A stretch of DNA of 64,000 nt from Baekduia soli (GTDB lineage: Bacteria; Actinomycetota; Thermoleophilia; Solirubrobacterales; Solirubrobacteraceae), in NCBI RefSeq assembly GCF_007970665.1, contig NZ_CP042430.1, positions 3,286,001-3,350,000 of the forward strand, given 5' to 3'. The notes under the pieces are model-generated. The model made no database searches and was not told the DNA's origin. It saw only the letters and a program-made list of their open reading frames with translations. The position numbers were made by a program, and so were the translations under genes. Position 1 is the stretch's first letter, and the number at the start of each line of letters is the position of its first letter. Positions 40,121 to 49,211 of the stretch are shown in pieces.

Positions 40121-40713
40121 TCGCGCTCGTCGCCGGCGAGGTCGCGGTGCGCCGCGCCGACCACGTCGTGATCGAGACGGCGTCGGGCGTCGGGTACCGC
40201 CTCGCGGTGTCGGCCGAGACCCTCAAGCACGTGCCGGCGGCCGGCGGCGCGGTATCGCTGCACGCCCACCTCGTCGTGCGCGACGACGCGCTGGCGCTCT
40301 ACGGCTTCGCCACCGAGGACGAGCGCGACCTCTTCCTGCTGCTCATCGGCGTGCAGTCCGTCGGCCCCAAGATGGCGCTGGCGGTGCTCTCGGGCGGCTC
40401 CTCGCGGGAGCTCATCACCGCGCTGGCCGCCGGCGACGTCAAGCGCCTGGTGGCCGTGCCGGGGATCGGCAAGCGCACGGCCGAGCGGATCGTCGTCGAG
40501 CTGCGCGAGAAGGTCTCCGTGCACGCCGGCGGCCTGGACGTCCCGGGCGAGGGCATCACCGTGCGCCGCACCGACGAGCCGCGCGAGCTCGCACGCGACG
40601 GGCTCGTCGAGCTCGGCTTCAGCCCCGAGGAGGCCGAGCGCCTGCTGGCCGGCGCCGACGGCGAGACGACCGAGGAGCTCCTGCAGCAGGCGCTGCGGGC
40701 GGCGCGATCCTGA
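40117..40713 (+). CDS. ruvA: Holliday junction branch-migration protein RuvA
   Basis: A 198-residue RuvA. The N-terminal OB fold ([32 protein letters not shown], in part) is followed by the helix-hairpin-helix motifs [17 protein letters not shown] and [23 protein letters not shown], then a linker and the C-terminal RuvB-binding domain ([19 protein letters not shown]). Binds four-way junctions and loads RuvB. GTG start overlaps ruvC; the stop overlaps the ruvB ATG (TGATG). Confidence 0.96.
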   Translation: MIALVAGEVAVRRADHVVIETASGVGYRLAVSAETLKHVPAAGGAVSLHAHLVVRDDALALYGFATEDERDLFLLLIGVQSVGPKMALAVLSGGSSRELITALAAGDVKRLVAVPGIGKRTAERIVVELREKVSVHAGGLDVPGEGITVRRTDEPRELARDGLVELGFSPEEAERLLAGADGETTEELLQQALRAARS

Positions 40714-41717
40714 TGCGCATCCAGACGCCCGAGGAGGCCTTCGCCGAGGACCTCGACCGCTCGCTGCGACCCCGGACGCTGGCCGACTTCGTGGGCCAGG
40801 ACGGCCTCAAGGCCCAGCTGCAGGTCTCGCTCGAGGCGGCCAAGGCCCGCGGCGAGGCGCTGGACCATGTCCTGCTGGCCGGGCCGCCCGGCCTGGGCAA
40901 GACGTCGCTGGCCCAGATCCTGGCCGCCGAGATGGGCGTGCCGTTCGTCCAGACCGCCGCGCCCGCGCTGGAGCGCAAGGCCGACATCGCCGCGTTCCTC
41001 AGCGCGCTCGAGCCGCGCAGCGTCTTCTTCGTCGATGAGCTGCACCGCCTCAGCCGCGCGCTGGAGGAGACGTTCTACCCGGCGATGGAGGACCTCCAGC
41101 TGCCCATCACGCTGGGCCAGGGCGCCGGGGCGCGCGTGACGAACCTGCCCCTGCCGCCGTTCACGCTCGTCGGCGCCACGACCCGGGCCGGGCTGCTGAC
41201 CACGCCGCTGCGCGACCGCTTCGGCATCCAGCATCGCCTCGAGCCCTACGACGGGCCGGAGCTGACCGCGATCGTGCACCGCAGCGCCCACATCCTGGGC
41301 TGCGAGGTGCAGGAGGCCGGCGCGTCGGCCATCGCCCGGCGCTCGCGCGGCACCCCGCGCGTGGCCAACCGGCTGCTCAAGCGCGTGCGCGACTTCGCCG
41401 AGGTCCGCGGCCGCGGGGTCGTGGACGCCGCGACGGCCGACGCGGCGCTCGACCTCCTGCAGATCGACGACCTCGGGCTCGACCGCCTGGACCGCGAGAT
41501 CCTCTCCGCCGTCTGCTCGAAGTTCGGCGGCGGCCCGGTCGGCCTCTCGACCCTCGCGGTCACCGTGGGGGAGGAGCAGGACACCATCGAGGACGTCTAC
41601 GAGCCCTACCTGCTGCAGTGCGGCTTCCTCATGCGCACGCCGCGCGGCCGCGTCGCCACGGCCGGCGCCTACGCGCACCTCGGGCTCGAGGCGCCCGAGG
41701 ACCCCGCGCTGTTCTAG
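40713..41717 (+). CDS. ruvB: Holliday junction DNA helicase RuvB
   Basis: A 334-residue AAA+ motor. It begins with the RuvB signature [20 protein letters not shown]; Walker A is GPPGLGKTS, Walker [10 protein letters not shown] (usual DEIHR), sensor motifs [18 protein letters not shown] and the arginine finger region are present, and the winged-helix C-domain ([45 protein letters not shown], in part) is intact. It drives branch migration with RuvA. ATG overlaps ruvA. A 16-base direct repeat GGGCGGGCG-T-G-CAC follows its stop (41730 and 41764). Confidence 0.97.
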   Translation: MRIQTPEEAFAEDLDRSLRPRTLADFVGQDGLKAQLQVSLEAAKARGEALDHVLLAGPPGLGKTSLAQILAAEMGVPFVQTAAPALERKADIAAFLSALEPRSVFFVDELHRLSRALEETFYPAMEDLQLPITLGQGAGARVTNLPLPPFTLVGATTRAGLLTTPLRDRFGIQHRLEPYDGPELTAIVHRSAHILGCEVQEAGASAIARRSRGTPRVANRLLKRVRDFAEVRGRGVVDAATADAALDLLQIDDLGLDRLDREILSAVCSKFGGGPVGLSTLAVTVGEEQDTIEDVYEPYLLQCGFLMRTPRGRVATAGAYAHLGLEAPEDPALF

Positions 41718-41779
41718 GGCGCCCACGCCGGGCGGGCGGTGTCACGCGGCGGGCTTCGCCCCTGGGCGGGCGTTGCCAC

Positions 41780-42643
41780 TCACGCGCACGGGCGCTGGCC
41801 CAGCGGCAGCTCGCGCGCGCCGCCACGGCGGGTGATGTCGAAGCCCGCGGGGCTGCCGGCGAGCACCAGGGCGTTGCCGTCGACGGTCACGCGCGTGGAG
41901 GCCAGGCCGATGTTCAGGCGCACGCGGCGCTCCGTGAAGACCTTGACGCCGTCCAGCGTCCCGTTGAACAGCTCCGTGCCCGCGCCGTCGTCGACGCACA
42001 GGAACGTCGGCACCCGCGACGCGTCGACCCGCACGGTCACGAGCCCCTGGGCCTGCTCGGCGGCCGCCTGGCGGCGCCGGCGCGCCGCGCGCTGCGCGGC
42101 CGCGTCGTCGGCCGGCGTGGTCGTGGTCGTGGTCGCGGTGGTGTCCGTCGTCTCGGCCGGCGTGCTCGCCGTCGTGTCGGGCGCGGCGGTCGTCGTCGTG
42201 GAGGCGCCGGGCACCCGGGCGGTCGTCGTGCCCGTGGCCGGCAGGTCGTCGCCCGCGCTGCCGCCGCCCGAGCCGCTGCCGATCAGCGCGGCGGCGCCGA
42301 CGGCGATGGCGAGCACCGCGGCGAGGGCCAGCAGCCCGCCCAGGGCGCGGCCGCGCGAGCGCCCGCTCGGGACGCCGGGGGGAAGCAGGAGCAGGCGCTG
42401 GCCGGGCTCGGCATCCAGCAGGTCGGGCTTGACGCCCATCCCCGAGACCTGCAGCGCGGCGCGGACGCGGCGGCGGGCCGCCTCGGTCGGCTCGCGCTCG
42501 CCGAAGGCCGCCAGGAGCTGCTCGAGCGTGGGGGAGCGGTCGGCGCCGCGGCCGCGGGCGGCGGCGCGCGCGATCTCGGCCGCGATGCCCGCGTCGACGA
42601 GCGGGACCTCAGGGTCTGGCGGTCGCTGGCCCGAGCTCTCCAT
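41780..42643 (-). CDS. RodZ-like membrane protein with DUF4115-type C-terminal domain
   Basis: A 287-residue protein from the ATG at 42643 (a longer frame to 42844 overlaps the divergent PAS gene). The N-terminal cytoplasmic part is acidic-helical without the usual RodZ helix-turn-helix. One membrane helix (GGLLALAAVLAIAVGAAALIG) is followed by a Thr-rich linker (TTTTAAPDTTASTPAETTDT). The C-terminal beta domain (LVTVRVDASRVPTFLCVDDG, LFNGTLDGVKVFTERRVRLN, VDGNALVLAGSPAGFDI) resembles the DUF4115 domain of RodZ. A cell-shape or envelope role is possible but not established. Confidence 0.7.
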   Translation of the reverse strand: MESSGQRPPDPEVPLVDAGIAAEIARAAARGRGADRSPTLEQLLAAFGEREPTEAARRRVRAALQVSGMGVKPDLLDAEPGQRLLLLPPGVPSGRSRGRALGGLLALAAVLAIAVGAAALIGSGSGGGSAGDDLPATGTTTARVPGASTTTTAAPDTTASTPAETTDTTATTTTTTPADDAAAQRAARRRRQAAAEQAQGLVTVRVDASRVPTFLCVDDGAGTELFNGTLDGVKVFTERRVRLNIGLASTRVTVDGNALVLAGSPAGFDITRRGGARELPLGQRPCA

Positions 42644-42749
42644 GTGGGCGGGTGTGTACCAGAGGACCCGGCGTGTTGTGCGCAGATGAAGGCCGTGACG
42701 GGGATCGCCCGAAGGCCGATCGCGGCCCGGATACCCTAGACGCGATCCG

Positions 42750-43199
42750 ATGGCCCATCTCTTCATCTGCCCCAACTGCGGCAACCGCACCACCGAGAGC
42801 GAACGCAACGCCGGCTTCCGCCGCCAGGCCCGAGGCTGCGCCAAGTGCGGGTTCGGCTTCCTCTTCGAGCTGCTCGACGACTACTACCCCGCGCCGGACG
42901 CCGCGTTCTTCGTCTGCGACCAGCAGGGCAAGGTCCTGGCCTGCGGGCGCGGGTCCTTCGAGTTGACCGGCCTCGACGACGAGCGGGTCATCGGACGTCC
43001 GGTCCGTGACGTGCTCGGACTGCGCTTCGAGGACGGCGACGATCCCGTCGGCACAGTGCTGGAGTGGGGGGTGCGCAAGCTCAAGCAGACCGTGGAGGTC
43101 AACGCGGAGGGCGACCTGCCCGCTCAGGCGACCGCCGACCTCTTCCCGGCGTACGATGACGACGGCGGCATGCTGCTCGTCCTCACGCCGTCCAAGTAA
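42750..43199 (+). CDS. zinc-ribbon plus PAS-domain protein
   Basis: A 149-residue protein. Residues 6-36 form a zinc ribbon (CPNCGN...CAKCGF). A PAS domain follows (FFVCDQQGKVLACGRGSFEL, GLDDERVIGRPVRDVLGLRF) and ends in beta strands (LLVLTPSK). There is no output domain, so it must work through partners or as a redox/ligand-sensing adaptor. It lies between the divergent RodZ-like gene and secDF (51 bases downstream, same strand). A TACCCT box at 42732-42737 lies 12 bases before the ATG. I know no characterised protein of this architecture. Confidence 0.7.
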   Translation: MAHLFICPNCGNRTTESERNAGFRRQARGCAKCGFGFLFELLDDYYPAPDAAFFVCDQQGKVLACGRGSFELTGLDDERVIGRPVRDVLGLRFEDGDDPVGTVLEWGVRKLKQTVEVNAEGDLPAQATADLFPAYDDDGGMLLVLTPSK

Positions 43200-43250
43200 G
43201 GGTCCGGTCCGGATCCCGCGGCCCGGGGCAGTACCCTCCCGTCGCTCCGC

Positions 43251-45920
43251 ATGACCGACCGTCGCCGAAACATCATCGTCCTGGGCCTCGTCGCCGCGCT
43301 GCTGCTCGCGTCGCTGGCGATCATCATCCCCGGGCTGCCCACCTCGAAGCAGACCCGGCAGGGCCTGGACCTCAAGGGCGGCACGTCGCTGGTCTACGAG
43401 GCCAAGCCGACGCGGTTCAGCAAGGTCACGTCGGACTCCATCCAGCGCACGATGGACATCATGCGCGACCGCGTCGACAACCTCGGCGTGGCCGAGCCCG
43501 AGATCCAGCGCGCGGGCTCCAACCAGATCGACGTCTCGCTGCCCGACGTCCAGAACGCCGACCAGGCCCAGCAGCAGGTCGGCACGACCGCCCAGCTGTA
43601 CTTCTACGACTGGGAGAAGACGGTCCTCGGCCCGGACGGCAAGCCGCATCCGACCGACGCCGCCGTCACCGGCGGCCAGGCGGCGGGCACCCCCGGCCAG
43701 GGCACCCAGAGCTACTACGAGGCCGTCACCCGCGCCTCGAAGTTCCCGGCCACCAACGAGCCCAACGACACCACCAACGGCCTCTACTACGGCGTCGACG
43801 ACAAGGCCAAGACCGTCCTGTGCGGCCCGCAGGAGGCACTGGCCGACATCAAGGAGACCTGCACGAACGCCGGCAAGCGGCCGAGCTCGTTCGTCCACGT
43901 GCCGCGCGGCTACGTCATCGTCCAGGCCGAGAACGACTCGACGAGCAAGGCGGCGGCCGCGGCGGCCTCCGACGCCTATTACATCCTCAAGGACGATCCG
44001 TCCCTCCTGGGCACGGACATCAAGAACCCCGAGCAGAACATCGACAGCTCGGGCACCGGCCAGCCCAACGTCACCTTCGACTTCACGAGCGCGGGGCGCA
44101 AGAAGTGGCAGGCCACGACGCGCGAGATCGCCCAGCGCGGCACGGCGCTGCTGCTGCCGGGGACCGACCCGCGCGCGGTGGCCAACCACTTCGCGATCGT
44201 CCTCGACAACAAGCTCATCTCGGTCCCGTACATCGACCCGCAGCAGAACCCGGACGGCATCGACGGGTCCAATGGGTCGGAGATCTCGGGCGGCTTCACC
44301 ATCAAGTCGGCCCAGCGGCTGGCCAACCTCATCAAGACCGGCGCGCTGCCGATCCGCCTCGAGCTCATCTCGCAGTCCCAGGTCTCGGCCACGCTGGGCC
44401 AGCAGGCGCTGCACCAGGGCCTCATCGCGGGCATCGTGGGCTTCGCGATCGTCGCGGTGTTCCTGCTGGTCTTCTACCGCGTGCTGGGCATCATCGCCGT
44501 GGGCGCGCTCTTCGTCTACGCGATCTACTTCTTCGCGCTCATCAAGCTCATCCCCATCACGATGACCCTGCCGGGCATCGCGGGGCTGATCCTGACGATC
44601 GGCGTGGCGGCCGACGCCAACATCGTCATCTTCGAACGCGTCAAGGAAGAGGTGCGCGCGGGCAGATCGGTGTCGGCGGCCATCGTCACGGGCTACCGCA
44701 AGGGCCTCGCGGCGATCATCGACGCCAACGTCGTGACCTTCATGGTCGCGTTCATCCTCTTCATCCTCGCGACCGCTGGCGTCAAGGGCTTCGCCTTCAC
44801 GCTGGGCATCGGCACGCTGACGTCGCTGTTCACGGCCGTGCTGGCGACCCAGGCCGTCCTCGGGTCCATGGGGCGCTCGCGTTTCCTGCACAGCCCCGCG
44901 GCGCTGGGCGCCGGCGAGAAGAAGCGCTCGTGGAGCCAGGACTTCATGGGCGCCTCGAAGTGGTTCTTCTCCATGTCGGGGATCATCCTGCTCATCGGCG
45001 CGCTGGCCATCGGCGGCAAGGGCCTGAACTTCGGCATCGACTTCCAGTCGGGCACGCGGGTCAAGGCGGCGTTCGCCCAGGTGCCCAACGAGAAGGACGT
45101 CAGCAGCGCGCTGCGCTCGGCGGGCTTCAAGAACCCCGAGGTCCAGAAGGTCAAGGGCGACAAGGCGCTCAAGCGCGCCGGGATCCAGATCTCGCTGGGC
45201 GAGAGCGCCCCGCAGACCATCGCCAAGGTCAAGCCCCTGCTGACCAAGCGCTTCGGGACGCCCACGGCCTACGAATCGGACTCCATCGGCCCGACCTTCG
45301 GCAAGACGGTCGCCAACAGCGCCATCATCGCCATCATCGCGTCGCTCGTCGTCATCAGCGCGTACATCGCGCTGCGCTTCGAGTGGAAGTTCGCCGTGCC
45401 CGTGCTGATGGCGCTGATGCACGACCTGCTCATCACGGCGGGCGTCTACTCCCTCACCGGCCGGGAGGTGACGACGTCGACGGTCGCGGCGCTGCTGACC
45501 ATCCTGGGCTACTCCCTCTACGACACGATCATCGTGTTCGACCGCATCCGCGAGAACGTGCCGCGCATGCCACGCGCCGCGTTCACGCAGATCGTCAACC
45601 GGTCGATGAGCGAGGTCCTCACCCGGTCGCTGGCGACCTCGTTCTGCACCCTGCTGCCGATCCTCGCGCTGCTGCTGTTCGGTGGCAGCACGCTGAAGGA
45701 CTTCGCGTTCGCGCTGCTGGTCGGCGTGGTCTCCGGCGCCTACTCGTCGGTGTTCATCGCCTCCCCGGTGCTCGCGCACTGGAAGGAGCGCGAGGAGGTC
45801 TACCGCCGCCGCCGCGCGCGGATCGCCGAGGAGACCGGGGGCCACGTGCCCCCTACGCCGAGGCCGCCCACGGCGTCGTCGTGGACCCCACGCGCCGCCG
45901 GCGCCCGGGCAACCGCCTGA
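43251..45920 (+). CDS. secDF: fused SecD-SecF protein-export membrane protein
   Basis: An 889-residue fusion of SecD and SecF that uses the proton-motive force to pull exported proteins out of the Sec channel. SecD half: GLDLKGGTSLVYEA, periplasmic P1 region with VDNLGVAEPEIQRAGSNQIDVSLPDV, then LPIRLELISQSQVSATLGQQAL and VGVAADANIVIFERVKEEVRAG. SecF half from about residue 560: NFGIDFQSGTRVKAAF, LMHDLLITAGVYSLTGREVTTSTVAALLTILGYSLYDTIIVFDRIREN (in part). About 12 helices. The last about 20 residues after a C-run at 45849 are Pro/Arg/Ala-rich and probably out of frame; see the next entry. Confidence 0.93.
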   Translation: MTDRRRNIIVLGLVAALLLASLAIIIPGLPTSKQTRQGLDLKGGTSLVYEAKPTRFSKVTSDSIQRTMDIMRDRVDNLGVAEPEIQRAGSNQIDVSLPDVQNADQAQQQVGTTAQLYFYDWEKTVLGPDGKPHPTDAAVTGGQAAGTPGQGTQSYYEAVTRASKFPATNEPNDTTNGLYYGVDDKAKTVLCGPQEALADIKETCTNAGKRPSSFVHVPRGYVIVQAENDSTSKAAAAAASDAYYILKDDPSLLGTDIKNPEQNIDSSGTGQPNVTFDFTSAGRKKWQATTREIAQRGTALLLPGTDPRAVANHFAIVLDNKLISVPYIDPQQNPDGIDGSNGSEISGGFTIKSAQRLANLIKTGALPIRLELISQSQVSATLGQQALHQGLIAGIVGFAIVAVFLLVFYRVLGIIAVGALFVYAIYFFALIKLIPITMTLPGIAGLILTIGVAADANIVIFERVKEEVRAGRSVSAAIVTGYRKGLAAIIDANVVTFMVAFILFILATAGVKGFAFTLGIGTLTSLFTAVLATQAVLGSMGRSRFLHSPAALGAGEKKRSWSQDFMGASKWFFSMSGIILLIGALAIGGKGLNFGIDFQSGTRVKAAFAQVPNEKDVSSALRSAGFKNPEVQKVKGDKALKRAGIQISLGESAPQTIAKVKPLLTKRFGTPTAYESDSIGPTFGKTVANSAIIAIIASLVVISAYIALRFEWKFAVPVLMALMHDLLITAGVYSLTGREVTTSTVAALLTILGYSLYDTIIVFDRIRENVPRMPRAAFTQIVNRSMSEVLTRSLATSFCTLLPILALLLFGGSTLKDFAFALLVGVVSGAYSSVFIASPVLAHWKEREEVYRRRRARIAEETGGHVPPTPRPPTASSWTPRAAGARATA

Positions 45921-46198
45921 CCGCGCCCGAGGATCCCGAGCGCGGCGTCTCGCAGGACGAGTTCCAGGAGCTCGTGCGCGACATCGAGCACGAGACCGGG
46001 CCCGCGACCGGGCGCGTGGCGGCCAAGCCGCGCTCGAAGGCGCGGCCCAAGGCCGAGCCGGAGCCCACGCCGCCGGCCGCCGAGCCCGAGCCCGTCGACC
46101 CGACCGCCGACGCGCTGCCCGAGGACCTCGTCCTCAAGGACGACAAGCGCGACCGGCCCAAGCGGTCGCGCAACCGCCGCCACGGGAGGCCGCGCTGA
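45881..46198 (+). CDS. likely displaced C-terminal tail of SecDF (or separate 105-residue protein)
   Basis: In the frame one base back from secDF, the sequence after the C-run 45849-45853 reads PYAEAAHGVVVDPTRRRRPG, then the acidic-helical QDEFQELVRDIEHETGP and a Lys/Pro/Glu-rich tail ending RPKRSRNRRHGRPR. If the run held six C instead of five, this would continue SecF in frame to give about 982 residues. As a separate gene, the only sensible start is GTG 45881, overlapping secDF by 40 bases. Charged C-terminal tails are common on actinobacterial SecF. I favour a frameshift. Confidence 0.5.
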   Translation: MDPTRRRRPGNRLTAPEDPERGVSQDEFQELVRDIEHETGPATGRVAAKPRSKARPKAEPEPTPPAAEPEPVDPTADALPEDLVLKDDKRDRPKRSRNRRHGRPR

Positions 46199-46199
46199 C

Positions 46200-46472
46200 A
46201 TGGCCATGTTCGCCTGGATCATGATGGGCCTGGCCCTCTGGCACTTCGCGATCTTCCTGCCCGACCGCTTCTGGGGCGGCATCGTGGGCGCCTTCCTCGG
46301 CGCGCTGTTCGGGGCGGCCCTCTTCGGCCTCATCGTCAACGGATTCTCGATCCCCGGCGAGAACGCGACGCACCTGCTGCAGGCCCTCGAGGCCGCGCCG
46401 GGCGCGGTCCTGGGCATGGCCGCCGTGTACGCCGAGGGCGTGCGGCGCGGCATCCCGGCGCTGGATCTGTAG
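46200..46472 (+). CDS. small membrane protein, hypothetical
   Basis: A 90-residue protein starting one base after the preceding stop. Two hydrophobic helices (MFAWIMMGLALWHFAIFLP and GIVGAFLGALFGAALFGLIV) are followed by an amphipathic helix (NATHLLQALEAAPGAVLGMAAVYAEGVRRG). It sits between secDF and recJ in the position where small membrane subunits are often found, but it is not YajC (no YajC motif). A 14-base palindrome (GGGCGCCGGCGCCC, 46472-46485) follows the stop. Function unknown. Confidence 0.6.
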   Translation: MAMFAWIMMGLALWHFAIFLPDRFWGGIVGAFLGALFGAALFGLIVNGFSIPGENATHLLQALEAAPGAVLGMAAVYAEGVRRGIPALDL

Positions 46473-46499
46473 GGCGCCGGCGCCCGCAGTCGTCCGCCC

Positions 46500-46530
46500 G
46501 GGCCGGGCCGGGGCCGGGCCGGGGGCGGGG
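46500..46530 (+). other. G-tract cluster, potential G-quadruplex upstream of recJ
   Basis: Six G-tracts of 3-5 bases (46500-46502, 46505-46507, 46510-46513, 46516-46518, 46521-46525, 46527-46530) are separated by one or two C. Four suffice for a quadruplex on the plus strand. It lies in the 226-base gap before recJ. The C interruptions also allow hairpins. Confidence 0.4.
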
Positions 46531-46550
46531 TCGCCCCGCGCTCCTGGTCG

Positions 46551-46577
46551 CCTTGACGTGCATATCGCCGGTCAAGG
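46551..46577 (+). promoter_or_regulatory. inverted repeat upstream of recJ
   Basis: CCTTGAC (46551-46557) and GTCAAGG (46571-46577) form a perfect 7-bp inverted repeat with a 13-base spacer. It is directly followed by GTGACC-ACGAC-GGTCAC (46577-46593), a 6-bp hairpin. The 21-base centre-to-centre type spacing suggests a regulator site more than a terminator; no partner regulator is known. Confidence 0.3.
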
Positions 46578-46698
46578 TGACCACGACGGTCACGAAACGC
46601 GCGCGGACGACCGGGAACGCCCGCGCCACGGCACCGATCCCCGCAGGTTGCGGCAACGGCCCCGTCGTTCCGTCGGGCGCCGATGACACCCTGGGGCC

Positions 46699-49211
46699 GT
46701 GATCACCCCGCGCCTGGACGTCCCGCCGTGTGCCAGCGCCGCGGCGCTGGCGCTGGCGCGCGACCTCGGGGTGGGCTTCCCCGTCGCGCAGGTCCTCGTG
46801 CGGCGCGGCCTGGGGGACCTCGAGGCCGCGCGGCGCTGGCTGGCCGCCACCGACGAGCACCCGGCCTCGGCGTTCGCCGGGATCGACGTCGCCGTGGAGC
46901 TCATCGCGCGGCACGCCGCCGAGCGGACGCGCATCACCGTCCACGGCGACTACGACGTCGACGGCGTGGTCTCGACGGCGATCCTCGTGCGCACCCTGCG
47001 GGCGGTGGGCGCCGACGTCGACTGGTACCTGCCCAGCCGCGGCGAGGACGGCTACGGCCTCTCGGCCGCGACCGTCGAGCGCCTCGCCGCGCGCGGCACG
47101 CGCCTGCTCGTGACGGCCGACTGCGGCATCACGTCGGTGGCCGAGGTCGCGCTCGCGCGCTCGCTGGGCCTCGACGTGGTCGTGACCGACCACCACACGC
47201 CGCGCGCCGACGGCGCGCTGCCCGATGCGCCCATCGTGCACCCGGCGGTCTGCGGCTACCCGTGCGCCGACCTGTGCGCCGGGGGCGTGGCGCACAAGGT
47301 CGCCGGCGCGCTGCTGGAGGCCTGCGGCCACGACGCGGACATCGCGCTGGCCGATCTCGACCTGGTCGCGCTGGCCACGGTCGCCGACTGCGTGCCGCTG
47401 CGCGGGGAGAACCGGCGCCTGGCGCGCACCGGCCTGCTCACGCTGACGCGCACGGAGAAGGTCGGCCTGCGCGCGCTCATGCGCGTCGCCGAGGTCGACC
47501 CGACCCGCATCGACGCCCGCACCCTCGGCTTCCAGCTTGCCCCGCGCCTCAACGCCGCCGGCCGCCTGGCGCGTGCCGACGCCGCGCTGGAGCTCCTGCT
47601 CACCCACGACGAGGACCGCGCGCAGCACATCGCGCAGGAGCTCGACCGCGCCAACGCCGACCGCCGCTTCGTCGAGCAGCGCATCCTGTTCGAGGCCGAG
47701 GCGCAGGTCGCCGACCTCGGGCCCCAGCCCGCGTACGTGCTCTGGGCCGAGGGCTGGCACAAGGGCGTCATCGGGATCGTCGCCTCCCGGATCGCCGAGC
47801 GCCACCACCGCCCGGTGCTGCTCGTCGCGCTGGCGGAGGGCGAGGACGAGGGGACGGGCTCGGGCCGGTCCATCCCGGCGTTCGACCTGCTCGGGGGCCT
47901 CGACGCCTGCGCCGCGCACCTCGAGCGCCACGGGGGCACCGGGCCGCCGCGGGCTGCACGGTGCGCCGGGGCGAGCTCGAGGCGCTACGGGCCGCCTTCT
48001 GCGCCCATGCCGCGGCGGTGCTGGAGCCCGAGGACCTCGTGCCGGCCGAGCGCGTCGACGCGGTCGTGGCCGGCGACGAGCTGGGCACGAAGCTGGCCGA
48101 GGAGCTCGGCCGCCTGGCGCCGTTCGGCATCGGCAACCCCGCGGTGTCGCTCCTGGTGCCCGCCGCGCGCCTCGTCGACCCCGTGCCGATGAGCGAGGGC
48201 AAGCACGTGCGCTTCACCGTCGAGGCCGGGGGCATCCGGGCGCGCGCGGTCGCCTTCGGGATGGGCAGTCTGCCCGAGGGCGCGGCCGAGGGCCGCCTGA
48301 ACGCGACGTTCACGCTCGAGCTCGACGAGTACCGCGGCGCGGTCGAGCCGCGGCTCGTGCTGCGCCGCCTGCTGCCCGCGGGCGACGTCGCCCCCGAGCT
48401 CGTCGGGGAGCCCGAGCCCGGCGGCGCCGCATGGACCGAGGTCGTCCTGGACCGCGCCCAGCGGGCCGAGGCCCGGGAGGGCGTGCTCGTCGGCGTGGCG
48501 GCCACGGAGGGCGGGGGCGGGCTGCTGGATCCCCGGCGCACGACGTCGCCCGGCCTGGGGGCGATGGCCGGCCACGCCCGCGATCGCCGCCCCGGGCGCC
48601 GCGCGGTGCGCGACCGCCGCGACGGCGGCATCGCCGGCACGATCGCCGCGCTCGTGGCCACCGGCGAGCCCGTGCTCGTGGTCTGCGCGGACGCCGTCGT
48701 GCGCCGCGCCCAGCTGCGCGGCCGGCTCGGCGGGTTCGCCGTGTGCAGCTACGAGGCCCTGGAGGAGACGCCCGAGCTCGCCGACGCCTACGACCACCTC
48801 GTCGCGCTGGACCCGCCGCTGCACCCGGACCACGAGGCGCTCCTGCTGCGGGGCGGAAGCGACCGGATGGCCCATCTGGCCTGGGGGTCCCCTGAGCTAC
48901 GCTGTGCGAGGGAGACCCTGCACCGTGACTACGCCCTTCGCCCCAGCCTCGGCCGTGCCTACCGCGCACTGCGCGACGGCGCCGGCCTGGTCGGCGCGCT
49001 CGGCAGCCTGCCGGCCGCGTCCGCCGCGCGGATGCTGCGCGTCCTGCTCGAGCTCGGCCTCGTCGAGGTCGGTGAGGACGGCGAGGTGGCCGTCCCGCCC
49101 GCGCAGCGCACGGAGCTGGAGCGCTCGCCGTCCTTCCGGGCCGCGGCCCGCCGCCACGACGAGGGCCTGCGATGGCTGACCAGCGTGAGCGAGACGTCGC
49201 AGGCGGCGTGA
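46699..49211 (+). pseudogene. recJ: single-stranded-DNA exonuclease RecJ with a one-base frameshift
   Basis: Together two frames encode a RecJ of about 837 residues. The DHH part is in the first frame from GTG 46699: HGDYDVDGVVSTA (Asp84, 86, 88), TADCGIT, VVTDHHTP, and LATVADCVPLRGENR and PRLNAAGRL. The DHHA1 part is in the frame one base back: HRAAAGCTVRRGELEALRAAF, APFGIGNP. The switch falls in the conserved GGHRAAAG motif: cac-ggg-ggc-acc is read where cac-ggg-ggc-cac is expected, i.e. one C missing at about 47937. The first frame alone stops at 48192. Either recJ is broken or this is a base-call error. The C-terminal domain is longer than in E. coli RecJ and overlaps relA. Confidence 0.85.
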
